40,713 nucleotides of DNA from Clostridia bacterium (GTDB lineage: Bacteria > Bacillota > Clostridia > Oscillospirales > CAG-272), in contig JAFQPR010000084.1 of NCBI GenBank assembly GCA_017411605.1, positions 1-40,713 on the forward strand, in the 5' to 3' direction. Below the pieces are notes generated by a model that did not search any database, was not told where the DNA came from, and worked only from the letters and a program-made list of their open reading frames with translations. Below, in pieces: positions 7,100 through 16,183 of this stretch (the stretch's first letter is position 1; the number at the start of each line of letters is the position of its first letter). Made by a program: the position numbers and the translations under genes.

Positions 7100-7888
7100 A
7101 TGGAGATAAAGCCACGAACCGCTGATACCGATATTTACGCCGAGTATCTGCTATGTCTCGCGCTTGACGTTGGCGAGGGTATGCTTAAAAACGGCGGCGA
7201 GATCAGCCGAGTTGAAGATACTATTGAGAGAATATGCAAAGCATACGGCGCCGCGCACATTGAGGTATTCTCAATAATATCGTTTATAAGCGCCGCTGTG
7301 AGAATGCCGGACGGCTCATACTCCTCGCAGCTCAGAAGGATAAAGAGCACGGGTACAAATCTAAACACGCTCGAGAGGTTAAACGCTCTATCGAGAGAAA
7401 TATGCAAAACAACTCCCTCGCTTGAAGAGTTCGACCGCAAAATACACGAGATGAAAAAAACGCCTCCCTATCCGATATACGTCAGGATTGCCGCATCATC
7501 TGCTGCCGTAGGCGGATTTGCGCTCTTCTTCGGCGGAAACGTTTTCGATGCTATAATCGCTATGCTTATCGGAGCCATCATCTGCTTTGTTGATATTTAT
7601 TCGCCGTCAAAGCTCAATTCTATGGCAAAGACGGTTATTTCATCATTTTTGGCGACAGTGATTGCAGGACTCTCCGTTCGGATAGGTATAAACAGTAATC
7701 CCGATTTTATAATAATCGGCTCGATTATGATACTCGTTCCGGGACTTGCGTTCGGTACCGCTCTGCGAGATCTTCTCTGCGGTGACCTTCTTGCGGGTTC
7801 GCTCAAAACACTGCAGGCGTGCCTCGGCGCTCTTATGATCGCGTTCGGTTATATGCTCGGCTCTGCCGTTCTCGGAGGTGCTGTATAA
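7100..7888 (+). CDS. Threonine/serine exporter ThrE family, large subunit
   Basis: A 262-residue membrane protein of the ThrE (DUF1212) family. A soluble N-terminal part of about 115 residues (LALDVGEGMLKNGGEISRVEDT is typical) is followed by about five hydrophobic segments. In Corynebacterium a single ThrE protein exports threonine and serine; in many Bacillota the function is split over two polypeptides, as here. It starts after CAGGAGATATAA. The stop codon overlaps the next start (TAATG), so the two subunits should be translated together. The substrate in this organism is not proven. Confidence 0.88.
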   Translation: MEIKPRTADTDIYAEYLLCLALDVGEGMLKNGGEISRVEDTIERICKAYGAAHIEVFSIISFISAAVRMPDGSYSSQLRRIKSTGTNLNTLERLNALSREICKTTPSLEEFDRKIHEMKKTPPYPIYVRIAASSAAVGGFALFFGGNVFDAIIAMLIGAIICFVDIYSPSKLNSMAKTVISSFLATVIAGLSVRIGINSNPDFIIIGSIMILVPGLAFGTALRDLLCGDLLAGSLKTLQACLGALMIAFGYMLGSAVLGGAV

Positions 7889-8355
7889 TGTTCTTTACCT
7901 GGGATCTTCTTGTTCAGCTCGTGACGTCGTTTATAACGTCGATTGCGTTCGCTATTATGTTCAGAACAAACAGACGCCACCTCGTCAGCATCGGTATATG
8001 CGGTACTCTTACCTTCGCGGTTTATTACACTGTTCTTTTCTTCTCTTCTTCCCTCTTTGCCGCAGGATTTATCTCGTCTATGGTAACGGCTCTTTACGCA
8101 GAGCTTTTCGCAAGACTGAAGCGCGCGCCGACTATAGTTTTCGTTCTTACCGGAATAGTACCGACAGTTCCCGGCGGAAGCCTTTACCGAGGTATGCGCG
8201 ACCTGCTCCTCAAAAACGTTAACGGAGCTATTGATAATTTCACTGCAACCCTCGAGGTTGGAAGCGGTATCGCGGGCGGTATAGTTACCGTTTCTATTAT
8301 TTTCAGTATTATCGTTGACCGTCTCAAAACCAAAAATCAAAGCATCTCAAAGTGA
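7888..8355 (+). CDS. Threonine/serine exporter ThrE_2 family, small subunit
   Basis: A 155-residue membrane protein with about four or five hydrophobic helices, matching the C-terminal half of single-chain ThrE exporters (the PTVPGGSLYRGMRDLL stretch is typical). The start at 7888 overlaps the upstream stop by one base and is preceded by GGAGGTG; an in-frame earlier start inside the upstream gene is not used. It should form a complex with the preceding subunit. Confidence 0.88.
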   Translation: MFFTWDLLVQLVTSFITSIAFAIMFRTNRRHLVSIGICGTLTFAVYYTVLFFSSSLFAAGFISSMVTALYAELFARLKRAPTIVFVLTGIVPTVPGGSLYRGMRDLLLKNVNGAIDNFTATLEVGSGIAGGIVTVSIIFSIIVDRLKTKNQSISK

Positions 8356-8367
8356 CAACTAAATATG

Positions 8368-8442
8368 AAGGTTGAGTCAAAAGACAAAAAAGCCGCATAG
8401 CGCGATATTTTTCCCGATTGCTTCGGTAGACTCAACCTTTTT
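8368..8442 (+). terminator. Branched structured terminator after the ThrE pair
   Basis: An 11-bp perfect outer stem (8368-8378 with 8429-8439) is followed by T5ATTTT. The 50-base interior folds again into two small hairpins: A-run with T-run around CGC-ATA-GCG at about 8386-8412, and CCGA/TCGG at 8414-8426. The result is a three-way junction. The stem plus T tract supports termination; the large branched loop is unusual. Confidence 0.65.
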
Positions 8443-8532
8443 ATTTTAGACATTTTAATATACAAAGAGGACAATATATAATAGTTCAGTATTAAAAATG
8501 TTATCAAATTTTATCAAAATTATGAACAAACC

Positions 8533-8561
8533 TTGATTTTCGTTGTCATTTATGCTATAAT
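8533..8561 (+). promoter_or_regulatory. Sigma-A promoter of the acyltransferase gene
   Basis: TTGATT (8533-8538), a 17-base spacer and TATAAT (8556-8561) with an extended TGC. Confidence 0.85.
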
Positions 8562-8600
8562 GTTAACAATACATAATTTTCTTTTATTTGGAGAAAGCGT

Positions 8601-9935
8601 ATGACTCAAGAAAATAAAGAACCGAATATGAATACAAAATGCGCTGAACAGAATAAAAGCAAGCAGCGCATATTCCGTCGCCACGACCCGAAAGAATACA
8701 GGGTAAAGCAAAACAAGCTCGTTTATTACTTTATCCGTTTTCTTGCTATAGTTGTTTCCTTCTTCACGTTCAAGAGAAAGCTTCTCAGAAACGAGATAAA
8801 AAATAAAAAAGGTCCTTTTGTTATAATCGCGAATCATGAGGCGGCGCTCGACTTCGTTAATCTTATCGGAGCAACAAGACGCCCTCTCACCTTCGTTATC
8901 AGCAATTCATTCTATAATACTCTCCCCTGTAAGCCTATCGTTTCGAGGCTCGGTATGATTCCAAAGCAACAGTTTCAGACCTCGCTTAAGGATATCCATA
9001 AAATGAAGACTGCGATAGACGACGGCAGAATTCTCGTTATCTACCCTGCGGGACTTATGTCCGATGCGGGAACTCCAACTCCCACTCCCGTTGCTACATA
9101 TAGCTTCCTTAAGTGGCTGAAGACCGACGTTTACGTTGCTAAGACCACGGGAACATATTTCTCTATGCCGAAATGGAGACACGGCGGTATTAGATCCGGC
9201 AGAACTTATATGGATATTTATAAGCTCTTCGACAAGGACGAGCTTCTCGAGCTGCCGGTAGAAGAGGTACACGAAATAACCGATAAAGCGCTCTTCTTCG
9301 ATGCTTACGAGGATCAGGAAAATCTGCTTATCAAGTATAAGAACAATAATAATATCGAAGGGCTTGAAAACATCCTCTACGTCTGCCCTCACTGCAAGGA
9401 AGAATTCACTATGAAGGTGAAGGACGAGAGTATCATTTACTGCGAGAAGTGCGGTTTCGAAGAAAAGGCGGACGAGTACGGATTTTTGCATAAGAACAGT
9501 GAGTTCGGCGAAGAAATACGCCATCCCTCGAAGTGGTATGGATTAATTCACGACAACGTTCGTGAAAAAATCGAGAGCGGCGAGCTTTCCGAGCTTGAGT
9601 GCAACGTTGAGGTTCAAAAAATTCCCGACGGCAAGAGCAAGTTCGAGAAGATAGGTGACGCGAAAATGAAGCTTACCTTCGATAACTTTACTTTGACCGG
9701 CAGAATCTGTGGCGAGGATACTGAGATCGTAACTCCCATCGCAAGCTTCGCTTCCCTTCCTTATAAGCCCGGAAAGTATCTTGAGATACAGCACGGCGAT
9801 ATTATTTACCGCTGCCTTCCCGATGACGGAAGATTAGCTACAAAATTTATCAATATGGTAAAAGTGTTTTACGAAATACATACCGAAAAGTGCGAGCGAG
9901 CGCACGATTGCGAGCATCACAATGCTTGCGTTTAA
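8601..9935 (+). CDS. PlsC-like acyltransferase with zinc-ribbon C-terminal extension
   Basis: A 444-residue protein. The acyltransferase HX4D motif is at H79-D84 (NHEAALD), after a hydrophobic segment at about 41-57, placing it at the membrane. The usual acceptor-binding FPEG motif appears as YPAG (148-151), lacking the glutamate, so the acceptor may not be lysophosphatidate. A zinc ribbon follows (C262, C265, C281, C284) and then about 150 residues of unrecognised C-terminal domain, making it nearly twice the length of PlsC. It has its own promoter, GGAG ribosome binding site and terminator. A role in phospholipid or other lipid acylation is likely; the exact substrate is unknown. Confidence 0.75.
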   Translation: MTQENKEPNMNTKCAEQNKSKQRIFRRHDPKEYRVKQNKLVYYFIRFLAIVVSFFTFKRKLLRNEIKNKKGPFVIIANHEAALDFVNLIGATRRPLTFVISNSFYNTLPCKPIVSRLGMIPKQQFQTSLKDIHKMKTAIDDGRILVIYPAGLMSDAGTPTPTPVATYSFLKWLKTDVYVAKTTGTYFSMPKWRHGGIRSGRTYMDIYKLFDKDELLELPVEEVHEITDKALFFDAYEDQENLLIKYKNNNNIEGLENILYVCPHCKEEFTMKVKDESIIYCEKCGFEEKADEYGFLHKNSEFGEEIRHPSKWYGLIHDNVREKIESGELSELECNVEVQKIPDGKSKFEKIGDAKMKLTFDNFTLTGRICGEDTEIVTPIASFASLPYKPGKYLEIQHGDIIYRCLPDDGRLATKFINMVKVFYEIHTEKCERAHDCEHHNACV

Positions 9936-9974
9936 TAAAATTCGCGCGACTTCATAATGATTATCACAACAATA

Positions 9975-10019
9975 AAGCGAGACTTACAGCAAATTTAAGC
10001 CGTAAGCCTCGCTTTTTTT
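9975..10019 (+). terminator. Terminator after the acyltransferase gene
   Basis: A 7-bp stem, one mismatch, then 5 further pairs (9975-9987 with 10002-10014), followed by a run of T. It lies between convergent genes. Confidence 0.85.
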
Positions 10020-10137
10020 CGGATTGCTTAATGAAACGGGAGCAAGCTCTCACTCTAACGCAAAAGCTTACACAGCACCGTTAAATTTGACACTTCGTAA
10101 ATGCCCGATACACAAAAGAATCCTATTTGATACAGTA

Positions 10138-11121
10138 TTAAAAAATTCCTATTACACGCAAAACGTAGATAAAGGTAAACAAGGTGAATGCGGATATCAC
10201 AGTAGACCATATCACTATCTGCCCCGTCAGCTCATAGTCCGAGTCCATCTCCTGCGCCATAGGAACGGACGATACCGCCATAGGCGTACCGAATACGGCG
10301 ACGAATGCCGCAAACTGCGCATTCTCAAATATACCGAGGATGAGCGCAAGTCCGACTCCTATCACGGGAGTTATAACGCATCTTGCAAGCACGCCCGATA
10401 TTATCTCCTTCTTCATGCCCAAAACAGCAGAAAACTCAAAATTCGCGCCGAGAACAATAAGCGCTACGGGCGTTGCCACGGAGGAAAGCTGAGTCAGTAC
10501 CTTATATACGGGAGTTATGTCCGCAAGTCTGAATTCAATGCCGCACTCGACAAATATCGCTCTGATACATAGAGCAACAGCGCCTGCCGCTATTGATAAT
10601 ATCAGAGGATTTTTCACGATGCCGAGGATTATCTTTTTTATGCTTACCTTGCCCGTATTCTCCCCTGCGTTTATACCGAGAGCTATTACCGCAAGAATAT
10701 TAAAAAGCGGTATTGAAAATGCAGAAAGCAGAGTTGCGTAAATACCGCCCTCGTTACCAAAGATAGAAATCGCAAGAGGTATGCCCACCAGGGCGTAATT
10801 AGATCTGAACGCTGACTGCATAAGAGCTCCGCGCCTTTTTTTATCCTTAGTTATAAAGCGGAATACGACAAGAGCCGCAAAGAATATGAAAAGAACTACA
10901 ATACAAACGTAGAGAACGTATCCGAGATTTACCGTACTTAAGCTTTCAATGCCGTAAACGTTTAAGAAAAGCATCGCGGGCAGGAATACGCGGAACACAA
11001 GCTTATTCATCTCTTTTGCGCCCGCAGGTGTAACGAGCTTGATTTTCTTCAAGCAGTATCCGAGAGCTACAAGAAGTATTATCGGCAACACCGCATTAAG
11101 CGTAAACAGTAAGTCCGACAT
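10138..11121 (-). CDS. AEC family (auxin efflux carrier-like) permease
   Basis: A 327-residue integral membrane protein with about ten hydrophobic helices in two halves, matching the AEC transporter family; bacterial members carry malate, malonate or other small organic anions. The start at 11121 is preferred over GTG at 11133 because the GAGG preceding it sits inside the longer version. It is divergent from the GH78 gene and the two promoters almost touch, suggesting joint control. Substrate unknown. A second AEC protein lies at 35482. Confidence 0.88.
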   Translation of the reverse strand: MSDLLFTLNAVLPIILLVALGYCLKKIKLVTPAGAKEMNKLVFRVFLPAMLFLNVYGIESLSTVNLGYVLYVCIVVLFIFFAALVVFRFITKDKKRRGALMQSAFRSNYALVGIPLAISIFGNEGGIYATLLSAFSIPLFNILAVIALGINAGENTGKVSIKKIILGIVKNPLILSIAAGAVALCIRAIFVECGIEFRLADITPVYKVLTQLSSVATPVALIVLGANFEFSAVLGMKKEIISGVLARCVITPVIGVGLALILGIFENAQFAAFVAVFGTPMAVSSVPMAQEMDSDYELTGQIVIWSTVISAFTLFTFIYVLRVIGIF

Positions 11122-11169
11122 AAAAGACCTCACTTTTATTGTTTTATTCTTTGTTAAAATACGCTTTAA

Positions 11170-11198
11170 ATAATATCACAAATCATCAAGAAGTGCAA
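11170..11198 (-). promoter_or_regulatory. Sigma-A promoter of the AEC permease
   Basis: On the minus strand: TTGCAC (11198-11193), a 17-base spacer and TATTAT (11175-11170) with an extended TGA. Confidence 0.7.
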
Positions 11199-11206
11199 TA
11201 CCTTTA

Positions 11207-11235
11207 TTGACTTTCACTTTGCTTTATGCTAAAAT
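11207..11235 (+). promoter_or_regulatory. Sigma-A promoter of the rhamnosidase gene
   Basis: TTGACT (11207-11212), a 17-base spacer and TAAAAT (11230-11235) with an extended TGC. Its -35 box is only 8 bases from that of the divergent AEC promoter. Confidence 0.85.
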
Positions 11236-11282
11236 TAACAGGAAAAATAGGACAATATTTTTAAAATTAAGGGAGAAAAAAT

Positions 11283-13973
11283 ATGATTACCGAACGGAAC
11301 GAGCATAAATTTTCTGCATCATTTATAACCGCGCCCGATAAGTACCTTTCGGTACTTGCGGATAAAGAGTTTCATTATAAGACCGCTTATTCCGACAGTC
11401 TTTGGATATGGCCCGACGCAAACGTGAGAGGTCACCTGACGCGCGCCTTCTCACTTGACTTTGAGCCGACGGACGCGTACCTTGAGTTTATTTATAATAA
11501 TAAATTCGATATCTACATTAACGGTCACGAGCTGCTTGCGCAAAAATACGGAAATATGTACAGAATATTTTCCGATCATATTTCATCTCATCTTAAGGTG
11601 GGAGCAAATATACTCGCGGTAAGACTCTACCAAACGAACGACCCGCTCTCCTTCAGCTCTGCTCTTAAGGGCGGTATTATGATACGCGGCGCGGAAAAAG
11701 AGCTTCGCATAATAACAGATGCCGATTTTCACTCCTGGCTCGTATGCAACTTCTACGAGGAAAACGAGCCGGATGGTTGGTATTTAACCGACTCGGGACG
11801 GCAGAGAGTCGGCACTTGCGCAAAAAGCATTCACCCGAAGTATCTGCGACGCTCTTGCGTTTTCAAAAAGCGCTTTGTTTGCAAGAAAGAGATAAAAAAA
11901 GCTACGCTTTATGCAACTGCAATGGGTTTATATGAGCCTGTGATGAACGGCACTCATTTTACTACAGCAAGATTTATTCCCGGCTCGAAGGACAAGGTAC
12001 GGGAGTATCAGGTCTTTGACGTGACCGAAAATATACGTCACGGTGAAAACGAGCTTTCCTTCACTCTCGGTAACGGCTGGCTCAACAGTCAGTCCTGGGG
12101 ATGGCTCTTTGATAAAAAGCCCTCGCTTCTTTTCGAGCTCGTAATTGAATGCCGCGACGGAAAAGTTAACACTGTTTGCAGTGACGAAAGCACCGAGGTA
12201 TTTGCTTCTCCGCTCACCGAAAACGATCTTCAGTTCGGCGAGCGGTACGATGCGCGACTTGAAGAGCTTAGTATGGACACAAATTCACACGCATATGCCG
12301 TACCGTGCGCGATAGACGCGAAGCTCATACAGCAGATTTACCCTCCGATAAGAATAACCGAAATCGATAAGTGCGAGTCCTTTGGGGCACTCGGAGGCGG
12401 AGTATATCTATATGATTTTGGCACAAACGGTGCGGGACGTGCTAAAATAAACCTCAAAGATACAAAGCGCGGAGAGGTCATAAAAATAAGATACGCCGAG
12501 TTTATAAAATCGGACGGTATGCCTCACCTAGGTCCGTATCAAGAGGTATACTTCCCCGGTGATAACAAGGCGGGCGGCGTTGCCGAATACGCCGCAAGAA
12601 ATCTCGACGTATATATCTGCCGCGGCGACAAAGAAGAAAGCTATCTTCCGCGCTTTACGTACACAGGCTTCAGATACGTTTATATCGAGGGGTATTCGGG
12701 TGAGTATACCGCCGATACTGTCGAGCGCTGCATTATGCATACCGACCTTAAAGAGGTTGGGGACATTGAAACGGACAACCGCGATATCGCACAGATTTGG
12801 GACGTAATAAAAAGAACCTACCGCAGCAATATTTTCACAGGGCCTATCGACTGCCCGACGCGTGAAAAGAATTTCTGGAACGGAGATATTCAGGCGTTCG
12901 CCCATACTGCCTGCTGGTATATGGACAACTACGACTTTCTCTCATCCTGGAGCCATACGGGGCGAAAGCTTCAATACGGAATTTACGGTTGGGAGGACGA
13001 GGAATATATTCTTCCCCTCGTTCTTTATAAGTTCTACGGCAGAAGAGAGGTTATTGAAACAAAATATCCAATAGTCAAGGCGCTTATAGAAAAGCGGATT
13101 GCTACTATTGAGGAAGGTGAGGTATTCCCAAGCGGAAAATACTCGCCGTACAGGGATTGGAAATCCACCGAAAACGTTTCACCCGAGTTTCATTCTGCGC
13201 TGTATTTCACACATATGTTTGCATCCGCTGCAAAAATGGCGGATATTCTCGGCAAAACCGAAGAGAAAAATGCGTATCTTGAGAAGTGGAAGGCTCTTCG
13301 CGATGAGTTTAACAAGCGTTTTTACGACAGGGACTCCTTCGATTACGGGCAAGATTGCCAGAGCGGTATAGTTTTACCGATAGCTCTCGGAGTTGCTCCC
13401 GAAGAGGATATACCAAACCTCGTCAAAACCTTGCACGGGTACGTAGTAAAGTCGGATTACCATATGACTACGGGCTTTATGGCAAGCGAGCATATCCTCT
13501 CTATCCTTTGTGACTTTGGTTTTGCCGATGATGCCATAAAGCTTATTATGCAAAAAACCTATCCATCGCTCCTTAATATGATAGCAACAGGTGCTACTAC
13601 GACAACGGAAAACTGGGAAGGCGTCGTTGAGTATGATGATAACAGAGCCTACGACAGTATGAATCACTTTGCCCTCGGCGTTGTGGGAAGATGGTTCTTT
13701 GAGTATCTCGGCGGCATAAAAATTCTTGAGCCGGGATTTTCGAGGATTTTACTTGAACCTCTGCCGACAAAGATAATCGGAAGATTTCGGGCAACTCACA
13801 ATTCCCCGAGAGGACTTATCAAGAGCGAAATCAGCTACGATGCATCTAAAGATGAGTTTACTTACTCATACTCTATCCCCGAAGGAGTCACCGCTTACGT
13901 GAAGCTGCCTGACTCGGAGCAAATTTTTGTTAATGAAAGAATCGGAAAATTTACGTTCCCCGCAAAACGGTGA
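11283..13973 (+). CDS. GH78 alpha-L-rhamnosidase
   Basis: An 896-residue glycosidase that releases L-rhamnose from plant glycosides or pectin fragments. N-terminal beta-sandwich domains (to about 470) precede the (alpha/alpha)6 barrel. The active-site region is DCPTREKNFWNGD with D523, E528 and D535, the same spacing (5 and 7) as the catalytic residues of Bacillus RhaB. The ATTTTENWEG motif carries E776, the presumed base. A short beta-sandwich ends the protein. No signal peptide is seen, so it acts in the cytoplasm on imported oligosaccharides. GH127 follows with its own promoter, 133 bases on. Confidence 0.93.
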   Translation: MITERNEHKFSASFITAPDKYLSVLADKEFHYKTAYSDSLWIWPDANVRGHLTRAFSLDFEPTDAYLEFIYNNKFDIYINGHELLAQKYGNMYRIFSDHISSHLKVGANILAVRLYQTNDPLSFSSALKGGIMIRGAEKELRIITDADFHSWLVCNFYEENEPDGWYLTDSGRQRVGTCAKSIHPKYLRRSCVFKKRFVCKKEIKKATLYATAMGLYEPVMNGTHFTTARFIPGSKDKVREYQVFDVTENIRHGENELSFTLGNGWLNSQSWGWLFDKKPSLLFELVIECRDGKVNTVCSDESTEVFASPLTENDLQFGERYDARLEELSMDTNSHAYAVPCAIDAKLIQQIYPPIRITEIDKCESFGALGGGVYLYDFGTNGAGRAKINLKDTKRGEVIKIRYAEFIKSDGMPHLGPYQEVYFPGDNKAGGVAEYAARNLDVYICRGDKEESYLPRFTYTGFRYVYIEGYSGEYTADTVERCIMHTDLKEVGDIETDNRDIAQIWDVIKRTYRSNIFTGPIDCPTREKNFWNGDIQAFAHTACWYMDNYDFLSSWSHTGRKLQYGIYGWEDEEYILPLVLYKFYGRREVIETKYPIVKALIEKRIATIEEGEVFPSGKYSPYRDWKSTENVSPEFHSALYFTHMFASAAKMADILGKTEEKNAYLEKWKALRDEFNKRFYDRDSFDYGQDCQSGIVLPIALGVAPEEDIPNLVKTLHGYVVKSDYHMTTGFMASEHILSILCDFGFADDAIKLIMQKTYPSLLNMIATGATTTTENWEGVVEYDDNRAYDSMNHFALGVVGRWFFEYLGGIKILEPGFSRILLEPLPTKIIGRFRATHNSPRGLIKSEISYDASKDEFTYSYSIPEGVTAYVKLPDSEQIFVNERIGKFTFPAKR

Positions 13974-14049
13974 TAAGAAAAAAATTGAATGTTAATTGGC
14001 GTTCAGATGAATGAGTCTAATTTGAACACGCCTAAATAAGCTTACGCAC

Positions 14050-14078
14050 TTGAAAATCATCTTAGTTCGTGTTATTAT
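14050..14078 (+). promoter_or_regulatory. Sigma-A promoter of the GH127 gene
   Basis: TTGAAA (14050-14055), a 17-base spacer and TATTAT (14073-14078). A weak imperfect inverted repeat (about 13996-14034) lies just upstream without a T run. Confidence 0.7.
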
Positions 14079-14106
14079 ATAATAAAAGAACGTTTGGAGA
14101 AGTATT

Positions 14107-16071
14107 ATGAAACAGCTTTATGAAAACAATCCTATGAATGCGCCGAGAGTTAATACCGACGTTTTCTTCGTTGACTACGATACCGAATATAAGCTTCGCG
14201 GATTTATCGACGAGGCGTTTGACTTTATCGAGGATTTTCAGCTCCTTAACCCCACTATGTGGGAGAGATTTGTCAGACAGTTCCGAGAGGAGGATGCCGA
14301 CTACGAGGGCGGCTGGCGCGGAGAGTATTGGGGCAAATGTATGAGAGGCGCGGCGTTCGTTTACTCTTATACAAAGAATCCGAAGCTTTACGCAACCCTT
14401 GAAAAAACAGTCCGCGATATGATTGCCTCGGGTAGAGAAAACGAGGGCGGAAGAATAAGCTCCTACGGCATCTCGCACGAGTTCTGCCACTGGGATATCT
14501 GGTCGAGAAAATACGTCCTTCTCGGTATGCAGTACTTCTATGAGGTATGCCCCGACGCAAAGCTCCGCGAGGAAATAATTGCTTCGATGCGCACTCAGGC
14601 AGACTGCATAATTGAAAAAATAGGTAGGAAAGAGGAAGGCAAAAAGCCTATCGCAAAGGCATCGCACCATTGGCGCGGACTCAACTCCTCTTCTCTGCTC
14701 GAGCCTATCGTGAGACTCTATTCGCTCACGGGCGAGGAGAAATATTTCAACTTCGCAAAATACATAGTTGACGCGGGCGGTACGGATATCGTCAATATAT
14801 TCGACCTCGCTTATAACAACGATTTCTCACCCTATCAGTATCCCGTAACAAAGGCGTACGAGATGACATCTTGCTTCGAGGGACTTCTCGAGTTTTACAG
14901 AATTACGGGTATAGAAAAATACAAGACCGCGATAGTCAACTTCGCGGATAAGATACTCGAAACAGACTTCACCGTTATCGGCTGCTGCGGATGCACGCAC
15001 GAGCTCTTCGACCACTCTACCGTCCGCCAGGCGAACACCACTAACGGAAGCGTTATGCAGGAAACCTGCGTTACCGTAACGCTTATGAAGTTCTTCTATC
15101 AGCTCCACGTGCTTACGGGCGACCCGAAGTACGTTGACGCGTTTGAAACCTCGCTCTATAACGCATATCTCGGCTCGATAAACACAGAAAAGGTAATAGA
15201 GCCCTCGCTCCCTGCCGAGCATCCCGATTGGAAGTTCGAGCCTCTTCCCTTTGATAGCTACAGTCCCCTCACCGCAGGCACAAGAGGTAACAAAATAGGC
15301 GGACTTAAGGTTATGTCCGATATGCACTACTATGGCTGCTGCGCTTGCATCGGCGCTGCGGGTATCGGTCTTGTCGCAAAGCTCGGCACGCTTCTTTCTG
15401 CCGACGGCATCGTTATCAATCTCTACACTGACGGTGAGATAAAAGCAAGTCTCCCCTCGGGCGCACCGATAAGTATTAAAATTGACACGGAGTACCCCAA
15501 GAGCGGCGACGTTAAGATCACACTCGGGCTTGAGAAGAGCGAGAGCTTCAAGCTTCTGCTCAGAAATCCCGCTTGGAGCAAAACCACTTCGGTATCGGTA
15601 AACGGCACCGCGTGCGAAGCTTGCGACGGTTATACCGTAATCGAAAGAGAGTTCTCAGACGGTGATACGGTTGAGCTTTCACTCGATATGAGAGTTCAGG
15701 CGATACTCCCGATCCCCTACGGCGAGCAGATACTTATCAACGAAGTTATATGGGGAGCAAACTATATGATACCAACCTTCGACAAAGAGGATCCCATAGC
15801 ATACAGACACGTTTCCTTAAGGCGCGGTCCCGTTATGCTCGCTCAGGAGAACAGACTCGGTTACTCGGTTGACGATCCCGTTGATGTGGCTATCGATCCC
15901 GACGGATACGTTGACGTGAAGCTCACAAAGGGAGAGGCTCCTTACAAGTGCATTCTTGAAGCAAAGGTTCCGCTTGAGGACGGAAGTGAGATGCTCGTTA
16001 CCGACTACGCCTCCGCAGGAAAGCTCTGGAACGAAGAAAGCAAAATGGCGGTTTGGATGCTCACAAAGTAA
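14107..16071 (+). CDS. GH127 (DUF1680) beta-L-arabinofuranosidase
   Basis: A 654-residue enzyme of the GH127 family, which releases L-arabinofuranose by a cysteine nucleophile held at a zinc-thiolate site. The zinc set is visible: E319 and C321 (QETC) with C411 and C412 (YGCC), one of these last being the nucleophile; E299 (CTHELF) is the likely acid/base. An (alpha/alpha)6 barrel is followed by beta-sandwich domains from about 430. There is no signal peptide, so it is cytoplasmic. Start after TTTGGAGAAGTATT. Together with the rhamnosidase it points to pectin (rhamnogalacturonan I side chain) or glycoside use; the related DUF1680 families GH137, GH142 and GH146 are alternatives. Confidence 0.9.
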   Translation: MKQLYENNPMNAPRVNTDVFFVDYDTEYKLRGFIDEAFDFIEDFQLLNPTMWERFVRQFREEDADYEGGWRGEYWGKCMRGAAFVYSYTKNPKLYATLEKTVRDMIASGRENEGGRISSYGISHEFCHWDIWSRKYVLLGMQYFYEVCPDAKLREEIIASMRTQADCIIEKIGRKEEGKKPIAKASHHWRGLNSSSLLEPIVRLYSLTGEEKYFNFAKYIVDAGGTDIVNIFDLAYNNDFSPYQYPVTKAYEMTSCFEGLLEFYRITGIEKYKTAIVNFADKILETDFTVIGCCGCTHELFDHSTVRQANTTNGSVMQETCVTVTLMKFFYQLHVLTGDPKYVDAFETSLYNAYLGSINTEKVIEPSLPAEHPDWKFEPLPFDSYSPLTAGTRGNKIGGLKVMSDMHYYGCCACIGAAGIGLVAKLGTLLSADGIVINLYTDGEIKASLPSGAPISIKIDTEYPKSGDVKITLGLEKSESFKLLLRNPAWSKTTSVSVNGTACEACDGYTVIEREFSDGDTVELSLDMRVQAILPIPYGEQILINEVIWGANYMIPTFDKEDPIAYRHVSLRRGPVMLAQENRLGYSVDDPVDVAIDPDGYVDVKLTKGEAPYKCILEAKVPLEDGSEMLVTDYASAGKLWNEESKMAVWMLTK

Positions 16072-16112
16072 ACTATAATTAGCATTTTCTGAAGTTTTCT
16101 GATATAAATACA

Positions 16113-16168
16113 AAAAACTGTTGCTTGGACAGTACCGTATCTAGGTATTGCTCCTCGCAACAGTTTTT
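16113..16168. terminator. Bidirectional terminator between convergent units
   Basis: A 12-bp outer stem (16113-16124 with 16157-16168) with A-run and T-run ends, plus an inner helix (about 16127-16155), forms a long near-continuous hairpin. T runs on both strands suit both the GH127 gene and the minus-strand ABC operon. Confidence 0.88.
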
Positions 16169-16183
16169 TATTATTTTTCAGTT

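Noticed and set aside
13996-14034. Imperfect inverted repeat between the rhamnosidase and GH127 genes as a terminator
   Set aside because: The pairing is broken and no T run follows; it is only noted with the GH127 promoter.
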